From NCBI GenBank assembly GCA_050247515.1, contig JBFWUB010000018.1, positions 1-64,000 of the forward strand: a stretch of 64,000 nt of DNA, given 5' to 3'. A program made the translations under genes and the position numbers. This document shows, one piece after another, positions 1 to 6,900 of the stretch; position 1 is the stretch's first letter; every line of letters starts with the position of its first letter. Below the pieces are notes generated by a model. It saw only the letters and a program-made list of their open reading frames with translations, was not told where the DNA came from and searched no databases. The stretch comes from RAM1 sp050247515 (GTDB lineage: Bacteria > Pseudomonadota > Gammaproteobacteria > Burkholderiales > Burkholderiaceae_C).

Positions 1-149
1 GGACAAAAGCGGTGCGGTTTGCGCTGCAAGGCGCGCTAAACCCAGCGCGATCTGGCTGCGCGCGTCGCGTTCGTTTCACTCGTCGAGTGTCGTGCGATGA
101 ATTCACGACTTAATCAGACCTTCCCTATGTCAGGGACAGCGTCAATCCG

Positions 150-503
150 GTGCTGCTGGCGAGCTTATTAGGCATCAACCTTATCGATGGGGATGGCGGC
201 AAAGGCTCGTTAAAAGGACCAATCTGGTCGTCCACAAATAAGCTCTCGAGCGTCGAGAACGCCTTTGGGCACTGGAGCAAGCATCGTGCAGAGTTTCCAG
301 AGTTGGCGAACTCAAAACAGTATGTCGAAGCTGCCCATGATTTGGCGAAAAATCCACCCGCAAGCGCATTGATAAAGCAACGCGGCGCGGAGACCTTGAT
401 CTACGATCAAAAAACAAACACCTTCTTGGTAAAAGGCGCCGACGGCGCGCCGAAGACCATGTTCAGGCCAACCGATGGCATCAATTATTGGAACAAGCAA
501 TGA
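150..503 (+). CDS. Detached polymorphic-toxin C-terminal domain (orphan CdiA-CT/Rhs-CT-like)
   Basis: About 117 residues from a GTG at 150; the frame is open back only to a TAA at 111-113, so no N-terminal delivery region is attached. The pattern (W-S-K-H near residue 43, then a Y-E/V-A-A helix, N-P-P, Y-D-x-x-T-N-T-F-x-V-K, D-G-x-P-x-T-M-F-x-P and a Y-W-N-K-Q end) resembles recalled C-terminal toxin domains of contact-dependent or Rhs toxins, thought to be RNases of the BECR fold. The stop overlaps the start of the next gene by 4 bp (ATGA), the usual toxin-immunity layout. Base composition is less GC-rich than in the genes that follow. Most likely an orphan or displaced toxin cassette; the true start is uncertain and it may be untranslated on its own. 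Confidence 0.6.
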   Translation: MLLASLLGINLIDGDGGKGSLKGPIWSSTNKLSSVENAFGHWSKHRAEFPELANSKQYVEAAHDLAKNPPASALIKQRGAETLIYDQKTNTFLVKGADGAPKTMFRPTDGINYWNKQ

Positions 504-703
504 ACGAATCTTCTAAGCAGTCATATATGTGTCCTTGCTGCACCGAGTACACGTTGAGCGAGGTGGGTCACTATGAAATTTGCGACGTGTGTGGTTGGGA
601 GGACGATCCGGTGCAGTCAGCAGATCCCGGATACGCGGGCGGAGCTAACCGCGAGAGCCTCAACGCGGCGAAAAAAAGATGGGCAGAAGAAAAAAATAGC
701 TGA
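500..703 (+). CDS. CPCC-type cysteine-rich small protein, probable immunity protein
   Basis: A 67-residue protein starting at the ATG whose last bases overlap the toxin stop (ATGA, 500-503). A TTG 12 nt upstream is in frame, but the overlapping ATG is the better start. It carries C-P-C-C near residue 9 and E-I-C-D-V-C-G-W-E-D-D near residue 27, so two Cys pairs likely bind one metal ion. This is the signature of the CPCC cysteine-rich family (Pfam Cys_rich_CPCC, from memory), often found just behind polymorphic toxin genes and proposed to be immunity proteins. The immunity role here is inferred from that placement and the overlap. About 210 bp after it (704-913) hold nothing I recognise. Confidence 0.65.
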   Translation: MNESSKQSYMCPCCTEYTLSEVGHYEICDVCGWEDDPVQSADPGYAGGANRESLNAAKKRWAEEKNS

Positions 704-913
704 CTCTGCAGCACTTTCCGACGACCCGAAACGCGAGCACATCGGGATGAAAGTCAAGTGTCCAGCCCATCGACCCAGCAACCAACCCTGCATGATTTCA
801 AGCCCGCAAATCAGTCCAGCCGTGGGATGGTTGACCGAAATTTTCTCAATCACCCAAATCTGAATTAATCAAGTCTTTGACCTCCCTGCAACTACCGGCC
901 CAGATACACCATC

Positions 914-1108
914 ATGAGACTCCTCATCGCCCTCCTCCTCCCCTGGCTGACCTTCTTTACCATCGGCCGCCCGTTCGCCGGCATCTTCTGCCTGATCCTG
1001 CAACTCACTGTGATCGGCTGGCTGCCCGCAACCATCTGGGCCGTATATGCGCTCAGCCAGTTCAAGACCGACCAGAAAATCCGCGAGGCACTTGCAGCGC
1101 GTGACTGA
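914..1108 (+). CDS. YqaE/Pmp3 family small membrane protein
   Basis: A 64-residue protein made mainly of two hydrophobic helices (about residues 2-22 and 25-48) joined by a short G-R-P-F-A-G turn, ending in a charged tail. The pattern L-L-P-W-L, G-R, Q-L-T-V-I-G-W-L-P-A-T-I-W-A-V-Y-A matches the Pmp3/YqaE (UPF0057) proteolipid family of the inner membrane, linked in other organisms to membrane potential and salt or stress responses. The length is usual for the family. Its precise role here is unknown. It stands alone, with unremarkable sequence on either side. Confidence 0.75.
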   Translation: MRLLIALLLPWLTFFTIGRPFAGIFCLILQLTVIGWLPATIWAVYALSQFKTDQKIREALAARD

Positions 1109-1254
1109 TTCAGGCGCCTGACGCCCGCTTTTCGCGCCCCCCCCCGCAGCCGCACTCCCGCAACTCAATCCCATTCTGATTTTTCAACCGGCTTTCGGCC
1201 TGGCCAGCCGAAGGCTGCTCTTTTTTCGGCCAAAAACTTTTTCGGAGGATCAAA

Positions 1255-1866
1255 TTGAATTCCAAACTACTCATTGCATCGCTGTATTCTGCTGTGGCCC
1301 TTGCTGCTTGCGGCGGCGGTGGCAGCAGCTCTGACGTCCTTACAGCCGATGTGTCGGCGCCTTCCACACCCGCGCCGGCATCTACGCCAGCACCCGCCGC
1401 AGGCGCGACTTTTGACGCGGCGTGCCCCGACGCGGCGCGCAAGATCACCCTGACGAACTCAACGATTTCCGGCGCCAACACGTCGGTGACCAATGACAAC
1501 GTGACCTTGCGCGTGCGCTTCCCCGCGGGGCCCGCGACCGTCATGGTGTGCCCGCTGGGCTCTGCCACTGCCGGCTTCCCCACCGTGCCCGCCGCGCTGA
1601 CTGCACTGCTCACCGGCACGCCGGCGGCGGCTGTCGTCGCCACGGGCGAGTTTGCGTCACTGACCAACAAGCAGCTGGACATCAGCTTCGACTTCGGCAC
1701 CCAGACGGCTGACGCTATCGCCGTGAAGAAGATCGTCGCCTACACCATCGTCAACGGCGCATGGACGCGCACGCCGCTCGTCACCACCTTCGCGGCAGGC
1801 AGCACGGCTTCGTCCAGGGTCGTGACGGCGCCGATCGAGCAGGCCGGCTTCTACACCATCGAGTAA
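1255..1866 (+). CDS. Putative lipoprotein of unknown function
   Basis: A 203-residue protein starting with TTG; a good ribosome binding site (GGAGGA at about 1243-1248) supports this start. Residues 1-18 form a short lipoprotein signal ending in the lipobox L-A-A-C, followed by a Gly/Ser run and then an Ala/Pro/Thr-rich linker to about residue 50. The remainder looks like a compact, mostly beta, exported domain with two further Cys (D-A-A-C-P and M-V-C-P-L) that could form a disulfide. I do not recognise the domain. Predicted to be lipid-anchored in the outer or inner membrane. It is followed by a terminator-like hairpin, so it is probably monocistronic. Confidence 0.65.
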   Translation: MNSKLLIASLYSAVALAACGGGGSSSDVLTADVSAPSTPAPASTPAPAAGATFDAACPDAARKITLTNSTISGANTSVTNDNVTLRVRFPAGPATVMVCPLGSATAGFPTVPAALTALLTGTPAAAVVATGEFASLTNKQLDISFDFGTQTADAIAVKKIVAYTIVNGAWTRTPLVTTFAAGSTASSRVVTAPIEQAGFYTIE

Positions 1867-1874
1867 TTCCACAG

Positions 1875-1915
1875 GGCCGGGGTCATGCCAGTGATCCCGG
1901 CCGTTGCATTTATTT
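1875..1915 (+). terminator. Terminator-like hairpin after the lipoprotein gene
   Basis: An 11-bp stem (1875-1885 with 1892-1902, one G-T pair) around a 6-nt loop, followed by a T-rich stretch (TTGCATTTATTT). It starts 9 bp after the lipoprotein stop. The stem is strong but the T-run is interrupted, so efficiency is uncertain. Confidence 0.6.
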
Positions 1916-1938
1916 GATCAAGAGTTTTGTATTTCTTT

Positions 1939-2457
1939 ATGAAAAGCTCCAACCTGTTTTCTTTTATCCTCAGAGTACTGGGACATTCGCCACGACATGC
2001 GGCGCACAAACCCGACGCCATTGCCACTCCTGAACCATCAGGCAATTTTTTCCCTCCTGAATTCAAGTCATTTCCATTCCGGGAGGGTGATCTTTTGTGC
2101 AGTCAGCGAGCGAGCGGACGCTATGTCATCAGCAAGGTCCTCAAGGTCGACAAGGTTCATCTGCGCCTGGGGGACAAGATCAACATACAGAGCACTGTGT
2201 TCACTGCTACAGAGCCGGACTTCCTGTTGATCATTGGCAGTGCGTATGGCGAAGACGAATTTGATTCAGTGGATGCGGCCCGGCAGGCGGCTTTGTCTGG
2301 TGCCTGGCGTGTGGGTTACGGTCATATCCCCAACCGGCCGTCGGGCGCCGCCGCGGGACAGGAACTCATTGGCCACGAACCAGTGCGAGACGATGAACTG
2401 GAAGGCTACCGGCTCTGGCGTACAGAGTTCGATGCGGGACGAGCGGGCATTTTCTGA
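1939..2457 (+). CDS. Hypothetical protein
   Basis: A 172-residue protein from the ATG at 1939; an in-frame TTG at 1927 is a weaker alternative. I do not recognise a family. A basic N-terminus is followed by a soluble, mixed alpha/beta sequence with no clear signal peptide or membrane segment. The middle (R-Y-V-I-S-K-V-L-K-V-D, then L-R-L-G-D-K-I) looks like a beta-rich core, and the C-terminal half is acidic. It ends 41 bp before selO. The reading frame is long and its composition fits its neighbours, so it is probably a real gene, but no function can be assigned. Confidence 0.55.
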   Translation: MKSSNLFSFILRVLGHSPRHAAHKPDAIATPEPSGNFFPPEFKSFPFREGDLLCSQRASGRYVISKVLKVDKVHLRLGDKINIQSTVFTATEPDFLLIIGSAYGEDEFDSVDAARQAALSGAWRVGYGHIPNRPSGAAAGQELIGHEPVRDDELEGYRLWRTEFDAGRAGIF

Positions 2458-2498
2458 AGTGGCACCCTGCCCGCCCGCGAAACGCGGACAATCCCCCC

Positions 2499-3989
2499 AT
2501 GAACAAGCCCGTAGAAACGGAACTGGACCTTGACCTGGGGTTGGCCTGGCGCAACAGCTTTGCCGCGCTGGGGCCGGACTTTTACACGCCGTTGCAGCCC
2601 ACGCCTCTGCCCGCCCCGCATTGGGTGGGCACCAATGCGGCGCTGGCCCGTGAGCTGGGGCTGGACGCCGCCTGGCTGGCTTCGCCCGCCGCGCTGGAGG
2701 CCTTCACCGGCAACCTGGGCATTGCCGGCACGCAGCCGCTGGCCAGTGTGTACAGCGGTCACCAGTTTGGCGTGTGGGCTGGTCAGCTGGGCGATGGACG
2801 CGCCATTTTGCTGGGCGAAGCGCAAACGCCCGCCGGCGCGCAGGAATTCCAGCTCAAGGGCGCGGGCCTGACGCCCTATTCGCGCATGGGCGACGGCCGG
2901 GCCGTGCTGCGCTCCAGCATCCGTGAGTTTTTGTGTTCCGAGGCCATGCACGGCCTGGGCATCCCGACCACCCGGGCGCTGTGCGTCACCGGCTCGCCCG
3001 CGCCGGTGTACCGTGAAGAAGCCGAGACGGCCGCCGTCGTCACCCGCGTGGCACCCAGCTTCATCCGCTTTGGCCATTTCGAGCACTTTGCCGCGCGCGA
3101 CCAGATCGGTCCCTTGAGGGTGCTGGCGGACTACGTCATTGATCATTTCTATCCGGAATGCCGCGGCACCGACCGCCTTGACGGCAATGCCTATGCCGCG
3201 CTGCTGGAGGCCGTGGCGGCGCGCACCGCGGTCATGGTGGCGCAATGGCAGGCCGTGGGCTTTTGCCACGGCGTCATGAACACCGACAACATGAGCATCC
3301 TGGGCCTGACGATTGACTACGGCCCGTTCCAGTTCCTGGACGCCTTCATTCCCGGCCACATCTGCAATCACAGCGACCCGGGAGGCCGCTATGCCTACAA
3401 CAAGCAGCCCAACATCGCCTACTGGAACCTGTTCTGCCTGGGCCAGGCGCTGCTGCCGCTGATCGGCGAACAGGAACTGGCGCTGGCCGCGCTGGAGCCT
3501 TTCAAGGCCGTTTTCCCACGCGAGCTGGAAGCGCACATGCGTGCCAAGCTGGGCCTGGCCACGGCACGCGAAGGCGACCGCGAGCTGATTGAAACCATCC
3601 AGAAGCTCATGGCCGCAGGCGCGGTGGACCACACCATCTTCTGGCGCCGCCTGTCGCAGGCGGTGGCGGGCGGTGATTTTGAGCCGGTGCGCGACCTGTT
3701 CGCCGACCGCGGCGCGCTGGACGCCTGGCTGGCCACCTACACACCCCGGCTGGCGCATGAACCCACGGGCCAGGCCGCCGGCCTGATGCTGCGCACCAAC
3801 CCCAAGTACGTGCTGCGCAACCATCTGGGCGAGCAGGCCATCCGTCAGGCGAAACTTGGCGACTTTACCGAGGTCAACACCTTGCTGACGCTGCTGCAGG
3901 CCCCATTTGACGAGCATCCGGGGTTCGATGCTTACGCCGGCTTCCCGCCCGACTGGGCATCATCCATAGAAATCAGCTGTTCATCATGA
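2499..3989 (+). CDS. selO: Protein adenylyltransferase SelO (YdiU family)
   Basis: A 496-residue member of the SelO/YdiU family, pseudokinases that transfer AMP from ATP to Ser/Thr/Tyr of target proteins, with reported roles in redox stress. Family signatures are Y-S-G-H-Q-F-G near residue 85, Q-L-K-G-A-G-x-T-P-Y-S-R near 114, G-H-G-V-M-N-T-D-N-M-S near 258 and D-Y-G-P-F. The C-terminus ends in S-C-S-S, the position of the redox Cys (selenocysteine in animal SelO). The length matches the usual 480-500 residues. The start ATG lacks an SD sequence and lies 6 nt after a -10-like GACAAT. Its stop overlaps the msrB start by 4 bp, so the two are probably translationally coupled. Confidence 0.95.
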   Translation: MNKPVETELDLDLGLAWRNSFAALGPDFYTPLQPTPLPAPHWVGTNAALARELGLDAAWLASPAALEAFTGNLGIAGTQPLASVYSGHQFGVWAGQLGDGRAILLGEAQTPAGAQEFQLKGAGLTPYSRMGDGRAVLRSSIREFLCSEAMHGLGIPTTRALCVTGSPAPVYREEAETAAVVTRVAPSFIRFGHFEHFAARDQIGPLRVLADYVIDHFYPECRGTDRLDGNAYAALLEAVAARTAVMVAQWQAVGFCHGVMNTDNMSILGLTIDYGPFQFLDAFIPGHICNHSDPGGRYAYNKQPNIAYWNLFCLGQALLPLIGEQELALAALEPFKAVFPRELEAHMRAKLGLATAREGDRELIETIQKLMAAGAVDHTIFWRRLSQAVAGGDFEPVRDLFADRGALDAWLATYTPRLAHEPTGQAAGLMLRTNPKYVLRNHLGEQAIRQAKLGDFTEVNTLLTLLQAPFDEHPGFDAYAGFPPDWASSIEISCSS

Positions 3990-4402
3990 GCTTCAAGATC
4001 CAGAAAACCGACGCCGAATGGAAGGCCCTGCTCGCGCAGAAGGGGGCCGAGCCCCTGGCCTTTGACGTGACCCGGCACGAGGCCACCGAGCGTGCCTTCA
4101 CCGGCAAGTACGCTGACAACAAGGAGCCCGGCACCTACGCCTGCATCTGCTGCGGCAAGCCGCTGTTTGACGCCGCCGCCAAGTACGATTCGGGCACCGG
4201 CTGGCCCAGCTACTTCCAGCCGCTGGCGCCCGATGCCGTGGAAACCAAGGTGGACGGCCTGCTGTGGATGAAGCGCACCGAGGTGCACTGCGCCGACTGC
4301 GGTGCCCACCTGGGCCATGTGTTCGAGGACGGCCCCGCGCCCACGGGCCTGCGCTACTGCATGAACTCGGCGTCTTTGGACTTCAAGAAACAACAAGCAT
4401 GA
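3986..4402 (+). CDS. msrB: Peptide-methionine (R)-S-oxide reductase MsrB
   Basis: A 138-residue methionine sulfoxide reductase B, which reduces the R-epimer of methionine sulfoxide in proteins. Visible are the catalytic Cys125 in R-Y-C-M-N-S, the zinc-binding pairs C53/C56 and C102/C105, and the G-T-G-W-P-S-Y signature near residue 70. There is no signal peptide, so it is cytosolic. The start overlaps the selO stop (ATGA) and its own stop overlaps yciB, placing it in the middle of a tightly coupled run. Pairing with SelO suggests a shared oxidative-stress role (inference). Confidence 0.95.
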   Translation: MSFKIQKTDAEWKALLAQKGAEPLAFDVTRHEATERAFTGKYADNKEPGTYACICCGKPLFDAAAKYDSGTGWPSYFQPLAPDAVETKVDGLLWMKRTEVHCADCGAHLGHVFEDGPAPTGLRYCMNSASLDFKKQQA

Positions 4403-4965
4403 AACTGCTGATCGACTTTTTTCCCATCATCCTGTTCTTTGTCGCGTTCAAGTTCGCCGACATCTACGTGGCCACCGGCGTGGCCATCGTGGCCACCATC
4501 GCCCAGATCGCGTACCTGCGGTACAAGGTCGGCAAGGTCGAACCCATGCAGTGGGTCAGCCTGGGCGTGATCGTGCTGTTTGGCGGCGCCACCATCATTG
4601 CCCACAACGAAACCTTCATCAAATGGAAGCCCACCGTGTTGTACTGGCTCATGGGCGGCGCGCTTCTGGTGGGCCAGCTGCTGTTCAGGAAGAACCTGCT
4701 CAAGTCGCTCATGGGCGCCCAGATGGAGCTGCCCGACGAGGCCTGGCGCGTCATGAACTGGAGCTGGACGGCCTTTTTTGTGGTCATGGGTGTGATCAAT
4801 CTCTGGGTCGCATACAGCTTTAGTACCGATGCCTGGGTCAATTTCAAGCTGTTTGGCGGGCTGGGTCTGATGGCGGTGTTTGTGGTGGGCCAGGCGCTGT
4901 ACCTGGGCAAGTACCTCAAATCCGACGACGAACCCGCCGCCGCCCAAGAGGCCGACAAATCATGA
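4399..4965 (+). CDS. yciB: Inner-membrane septation protein A (YciB/IspZ family)
   Basis: A 188-residue polytopic protein, starting at the ATG that overlaps the msrB stop, with about five to six hydrophobic segments (residues 3-18, 20-38, 51-68, 76-92, 118-135, 148-167). The N-terminal K-L-L-x-D-F-F-P-I-I-L-F-F and the P-x-E-A-W-R-x-M-N-x-S-W motif near residue 115 are typical of YciB/septation protein A. It acts at the inner membrane in envelope integrity and cell division. The C-terminal tail is acidic. Length is normal. The stop overlaps bolA by 4 bp. Confidence 0.92.
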   Translation: MKLLIDFFPIILFFVAFKFADIYVATGVAIVATIAQIAYLRYKVGKVEPMQWVSLGVIVLFGGATIIAHNETFIKWKPTVLYWLMGGALLVGQLLFRKNLLKSLMGAQMELPDEAWRVMNWSWTAFFVVMGVINLWVAYSFSTDAWVNFKLFGGLGLMAVFVVGQALYLGKYLKSDDEPAAAQEADKS

Positions 4966-5228
4966 GCACGGGCATCACAGCCGCCGACCTGCAGGCGCGG
5001 CTGGCGGAACTGTTGGCGCCGACCCGGCTCGAAGTGCTGGACGAAAGCGCCGCGCATGCCGGTCATGCAGGCGCTGACGGCACCGGTTCCGGCACCCATT
5101 TCCGGGTGCGGATTGCTTCACCTTTGTTTACCGGAAAACCCCGCGTGGCGCGGCACCGCCTTGTGTATGATGCGCTGCAACTTTTCATTGACCGGGGCGT
5201 GCATGCCCTCGCGATCGAAATTCTCTGA
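4962..5228 (+). CDS. BolA family protein
   Basis: An 88-residue BolA-fold protein, starting in the ATGA overlap with yciB. The family core H-F-R-V-R-I near residue 46, then F-x-G-K-x-R-V-x-R-H-R-L-V-Y near residue 56 and A-L-A-I-E-I-L at the C-terminus, are all present. BolA proteins bind iron-sulfur clusters together with monothiol glutaredoxins and affect morphology and stress responses. The conserved His64 of the R-H-R motif is a candidate cluster ligand. Whether it corresponds to BolA or IbaG cannot be told from sequence alone. Confidence 0.88.
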   Translation: MSTGITAADLQARLAELLAPTRLEVLDESAAHAGHAGADGTGSGTHFRVRIASPLFTGKPRVARHRLVYDALQLFIDRGVHALAIEIL

Positions 5229-5244
5229 ACCTCAGGAAACCCCT

Positions 5245-6030
5245 ATGAAGAACCGTTATCTGACCGCTGTCGCAGCGGCTGCCCTGGTCACTGCATTCGC
5301 CCTGCCCGCTGCCGCGCAAAACCTCGCCATCGTCAACGGCAAGCCGGTGCCCAAGTCGCGCGCCGACGCGCTGGCCCAGCAGATCGCCAAGTCCGGCCGC
5401 CCTGTTACGCCCGAAATGCAGGGCCAGCTCAAGGACGAAGTCATCGCCCGCGAGATCTTCATGCAGGAAGCGCAAAAACTGGGCCTGGACGCCACCGACG
5501 ACTACAAGAACCAGATGGACCTGGCCCGCCAGACGCTGCTGATCCGCGAGCTGTTTGCCGACTACCAGAAGAAAAACCCGGTGACCGACGCCGACATCAA
5601 GGCCGAATACGACAAGTTCGTCGCGGCCAACGGCGGCAAGGAATACCGCGCCCGCCACATCCTGGTGGAAAAGGAAGACGAGGCCAAGGCCATCATCGCC
5701 AGCCTGAAAAAGGGCGGCAAGTTTGACGAGATTGCCAAGAAGCAGTCCAAGGACCCGGGCTCCGGCGCCAACGGCGGCGATCTGGACTGGGCCAACGCGG
5801 CCAGCTATGTGCCCGAGTTCTCCAGCGCCATGATCAAGCTGAACAAGGGCCAGATCACCGACGCGCCGGTCAAAAGCCAGTTCGGCTTTCACGTGATCCG
5901 CCTGGACGACGTGCGCGAAGCCCAGCTGCCCAAGCTGGAAGAAGTCAAGCCGCAGATCGCCCAGCAACTGCAGCAGCAAAAGCTGGCGAAGTTCCAGGAC
6001 GACCTGCGCGCCAAGGCCAAGATCGAGTAA
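5245..6030 (+). CDS. Periplasmic PpiC-type peptidyl-prolyl isomerase
   Basis: A 261-residue exported foldase. Residues 1-25 are a signal peptide ending A-L-P-A-A-A-Q. A SurA-like N-terminal helical region follows (about 30-125), then a parvulin domain from about 130 to 225 with R-A-R-H-I-L-V, S-K-D-P-G-S-G-x-N-G-G-D-L-D-W and S-Q-F-G-F-H-V-I. Parvulins catalyse cis-trans isomerisation at prolyl bonds and help fold envelope proteins. The C-terminus is Gln-rich and helical. It is the last gene of the selO-to-ppiC run and is closed by a strong terminator. Confidence 0.92.
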   Translation: MKNRYLTAVAAAALVTAFALPAAAQNLAIVNGKPVPKSRADALAQQIAKSGRPVTPEMQGQLKDEVIAREIFMQEAQKLGLDATDDYKNQMDLARQTLLIRELFADYQKKNPVTDADIKAEYDKFVAANGGKEYRARHILVEKEDEAKAIIASLKKGGKFDEIAKKQSKDPGSGANGGDLDWANAASYVPEFSSAMIKLNKGQITDAPVKSQFGFHVIRLDDVREAQLPKLEEVKPQIAQQLQQQKLAKFQDDLRAKAKIE

Positions 6031-6100
6031 TCCGGACCGTCATGGCGGCCCCCGGATCAAGTCCGGGGCAGGCTTGAGCCGCAACCCCTGTTTCCCACCA

Positions 6101-6124
6101 AGCGGCCTTCAGGCCGCTTTTTTC
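6101..6124 (+). terminator. Rho-independent terminator of the selO-ppiC operon
   Basis: A perfect 8-bp stem (AGCGGCCT with AGGCCGCT, 6101-6118) with a 2-nt centre, followed by a run of six T. It lies 70 bp after ppiC and overlaps the 3' end of the opposing DUF1624 gene, so it separates two convergent units. Confidence 0.88.
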
Positions 6125-6860
6125 ATGTAGCCAGCGTCTTGACCGCCAACAGCGCGCCCATCAGCACCGGCTGGTGCAGCATGTACCAGCTCAGGCTCCA
6201 GCGGCCCAGCCAGGTCAGTGGTGCAGCGCCTGCCGGCAAGGCAACCGCCACCCAGGCCGGCCGCCGCGCCAGCAGCCATTGCCCGGCCGCCATGCCCCAC
6301 CACATCACGCCCAGCCAGGGGATCAACGGCACATAGTCTTCGGTGACGGGCTTGCGCCCGATCAGGCCCAGCCAGTTCAGCGCCGGCGTGTTCAGCACGT
6401 CGGGCAGAAGGCCCGCGCCATGCAGCTGCCAGGCCATGAATTTGGCGGCAATCGCCAACGCGCCCAGCAGCCACAGCCAGGCGCCCCACCCCGCCGTGAG
6501 CCGCACCACGATGAGCATGACGGCGATGCCATGCAGCACCCCGAAGTAAATGAAGCTCCTCGGGTACATGAAGTACGAGCCCGCGGTGACCAGCAGCGCA
6601 CAGGCGGCCACCTGCGCCCAGCGCTTCCAGAACCGGGCCCAGCTCTGCCCCTGCACCACCGCCACCGCCTGCCCCAGCCCGGCGCAGAACAGGAACAGGC
6701 TCACGATGGCGGTGCGCTGCCCCGTCCAGAACGGGTCACGGTAAAAATCTTCTTTCAGCCAGCCGAAGTGGTTGAGGTCAAAGCAGAAATGAAAGACCGT
6801 CATCCAGACGATGGCGACCCCACGCAGGGCGTCAATGGCGTCAAGGCGTTGGGCGGTCAT
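6123..6860 (-). CDS. DUF1624 / heparan-alpha-glucosaminide N-acetyltransferase-like membrane protein
   Basis: A 245-residue integral membrane protein with about seven hydrophobic segments. It begins with the family motif R-L-D-A-I-D-A-L-R-G followed by W-M-T-V-F-H-F-x-F-D-L-N, the start of the DUF1624/HGSNAT-type acyltransferase domain; the His in the first helix is the presumed active residue. Such proteins move acyl groups across the membrane; the substrate is unknown. The ATG at 6860 was chosen because the conserved domain starts there, although the frame stays open further upstream. It is divergent from rlhA with 40 bp between them. Confidence 0.82.
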   Translation of the reverse strand: MTAQRLDAIDALRGVAIVWMTVFHFCFDLNHFGWLKEDFYRDPFWTGQRTAIVSLFLFCAGLGQAVAVVQGQSWARFWKRWAQVAACALLVTAGSYFMYPRSFIYFGVLHGIAVMLIVVRLTAGWGAWLWLLGALAIAAKFMAWQLHGAGLLPDVLNTPALNWLGLIGRKPVTEDYVPLIPWLGVMWWGMAAGQWLLARRPAWVAVALPAGAAPLTWLGRWSLSWYMLHQPVLMGALLAVKTLAT

Positions 6861-6886
6861 GGCGGCAAGTGTAGAGCCCTGCCCTT

Positions 6887-6900
6887 TAAAATCCGGCCCC
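6887..6900 (+). promoter_or_regulatory. Putative -10 element placed for a leaderless rlhA transcript
   Basis: The hexamer TAAAAT (6887-6892) ends 8 nt before the rlhA ATG, and the spacer (CCGGCCCC) is identical to that upstream of map. No SD sequence is present. A -10 here would put the transcription start within 0-2 nt of the ATG. No convincing -35 box is visible. Confidence 0.4.

Noticed and set aside
2406..3917. A 503-codon open frame opposite selO, and similar long antisense frames opposite rlhA, purL, glnD and smc
   Set aside because: High GC with third-position bias creates long open frames on the opposite strand. These lack recognisable domains and SD sequences, while the sense genes are unmistakable.
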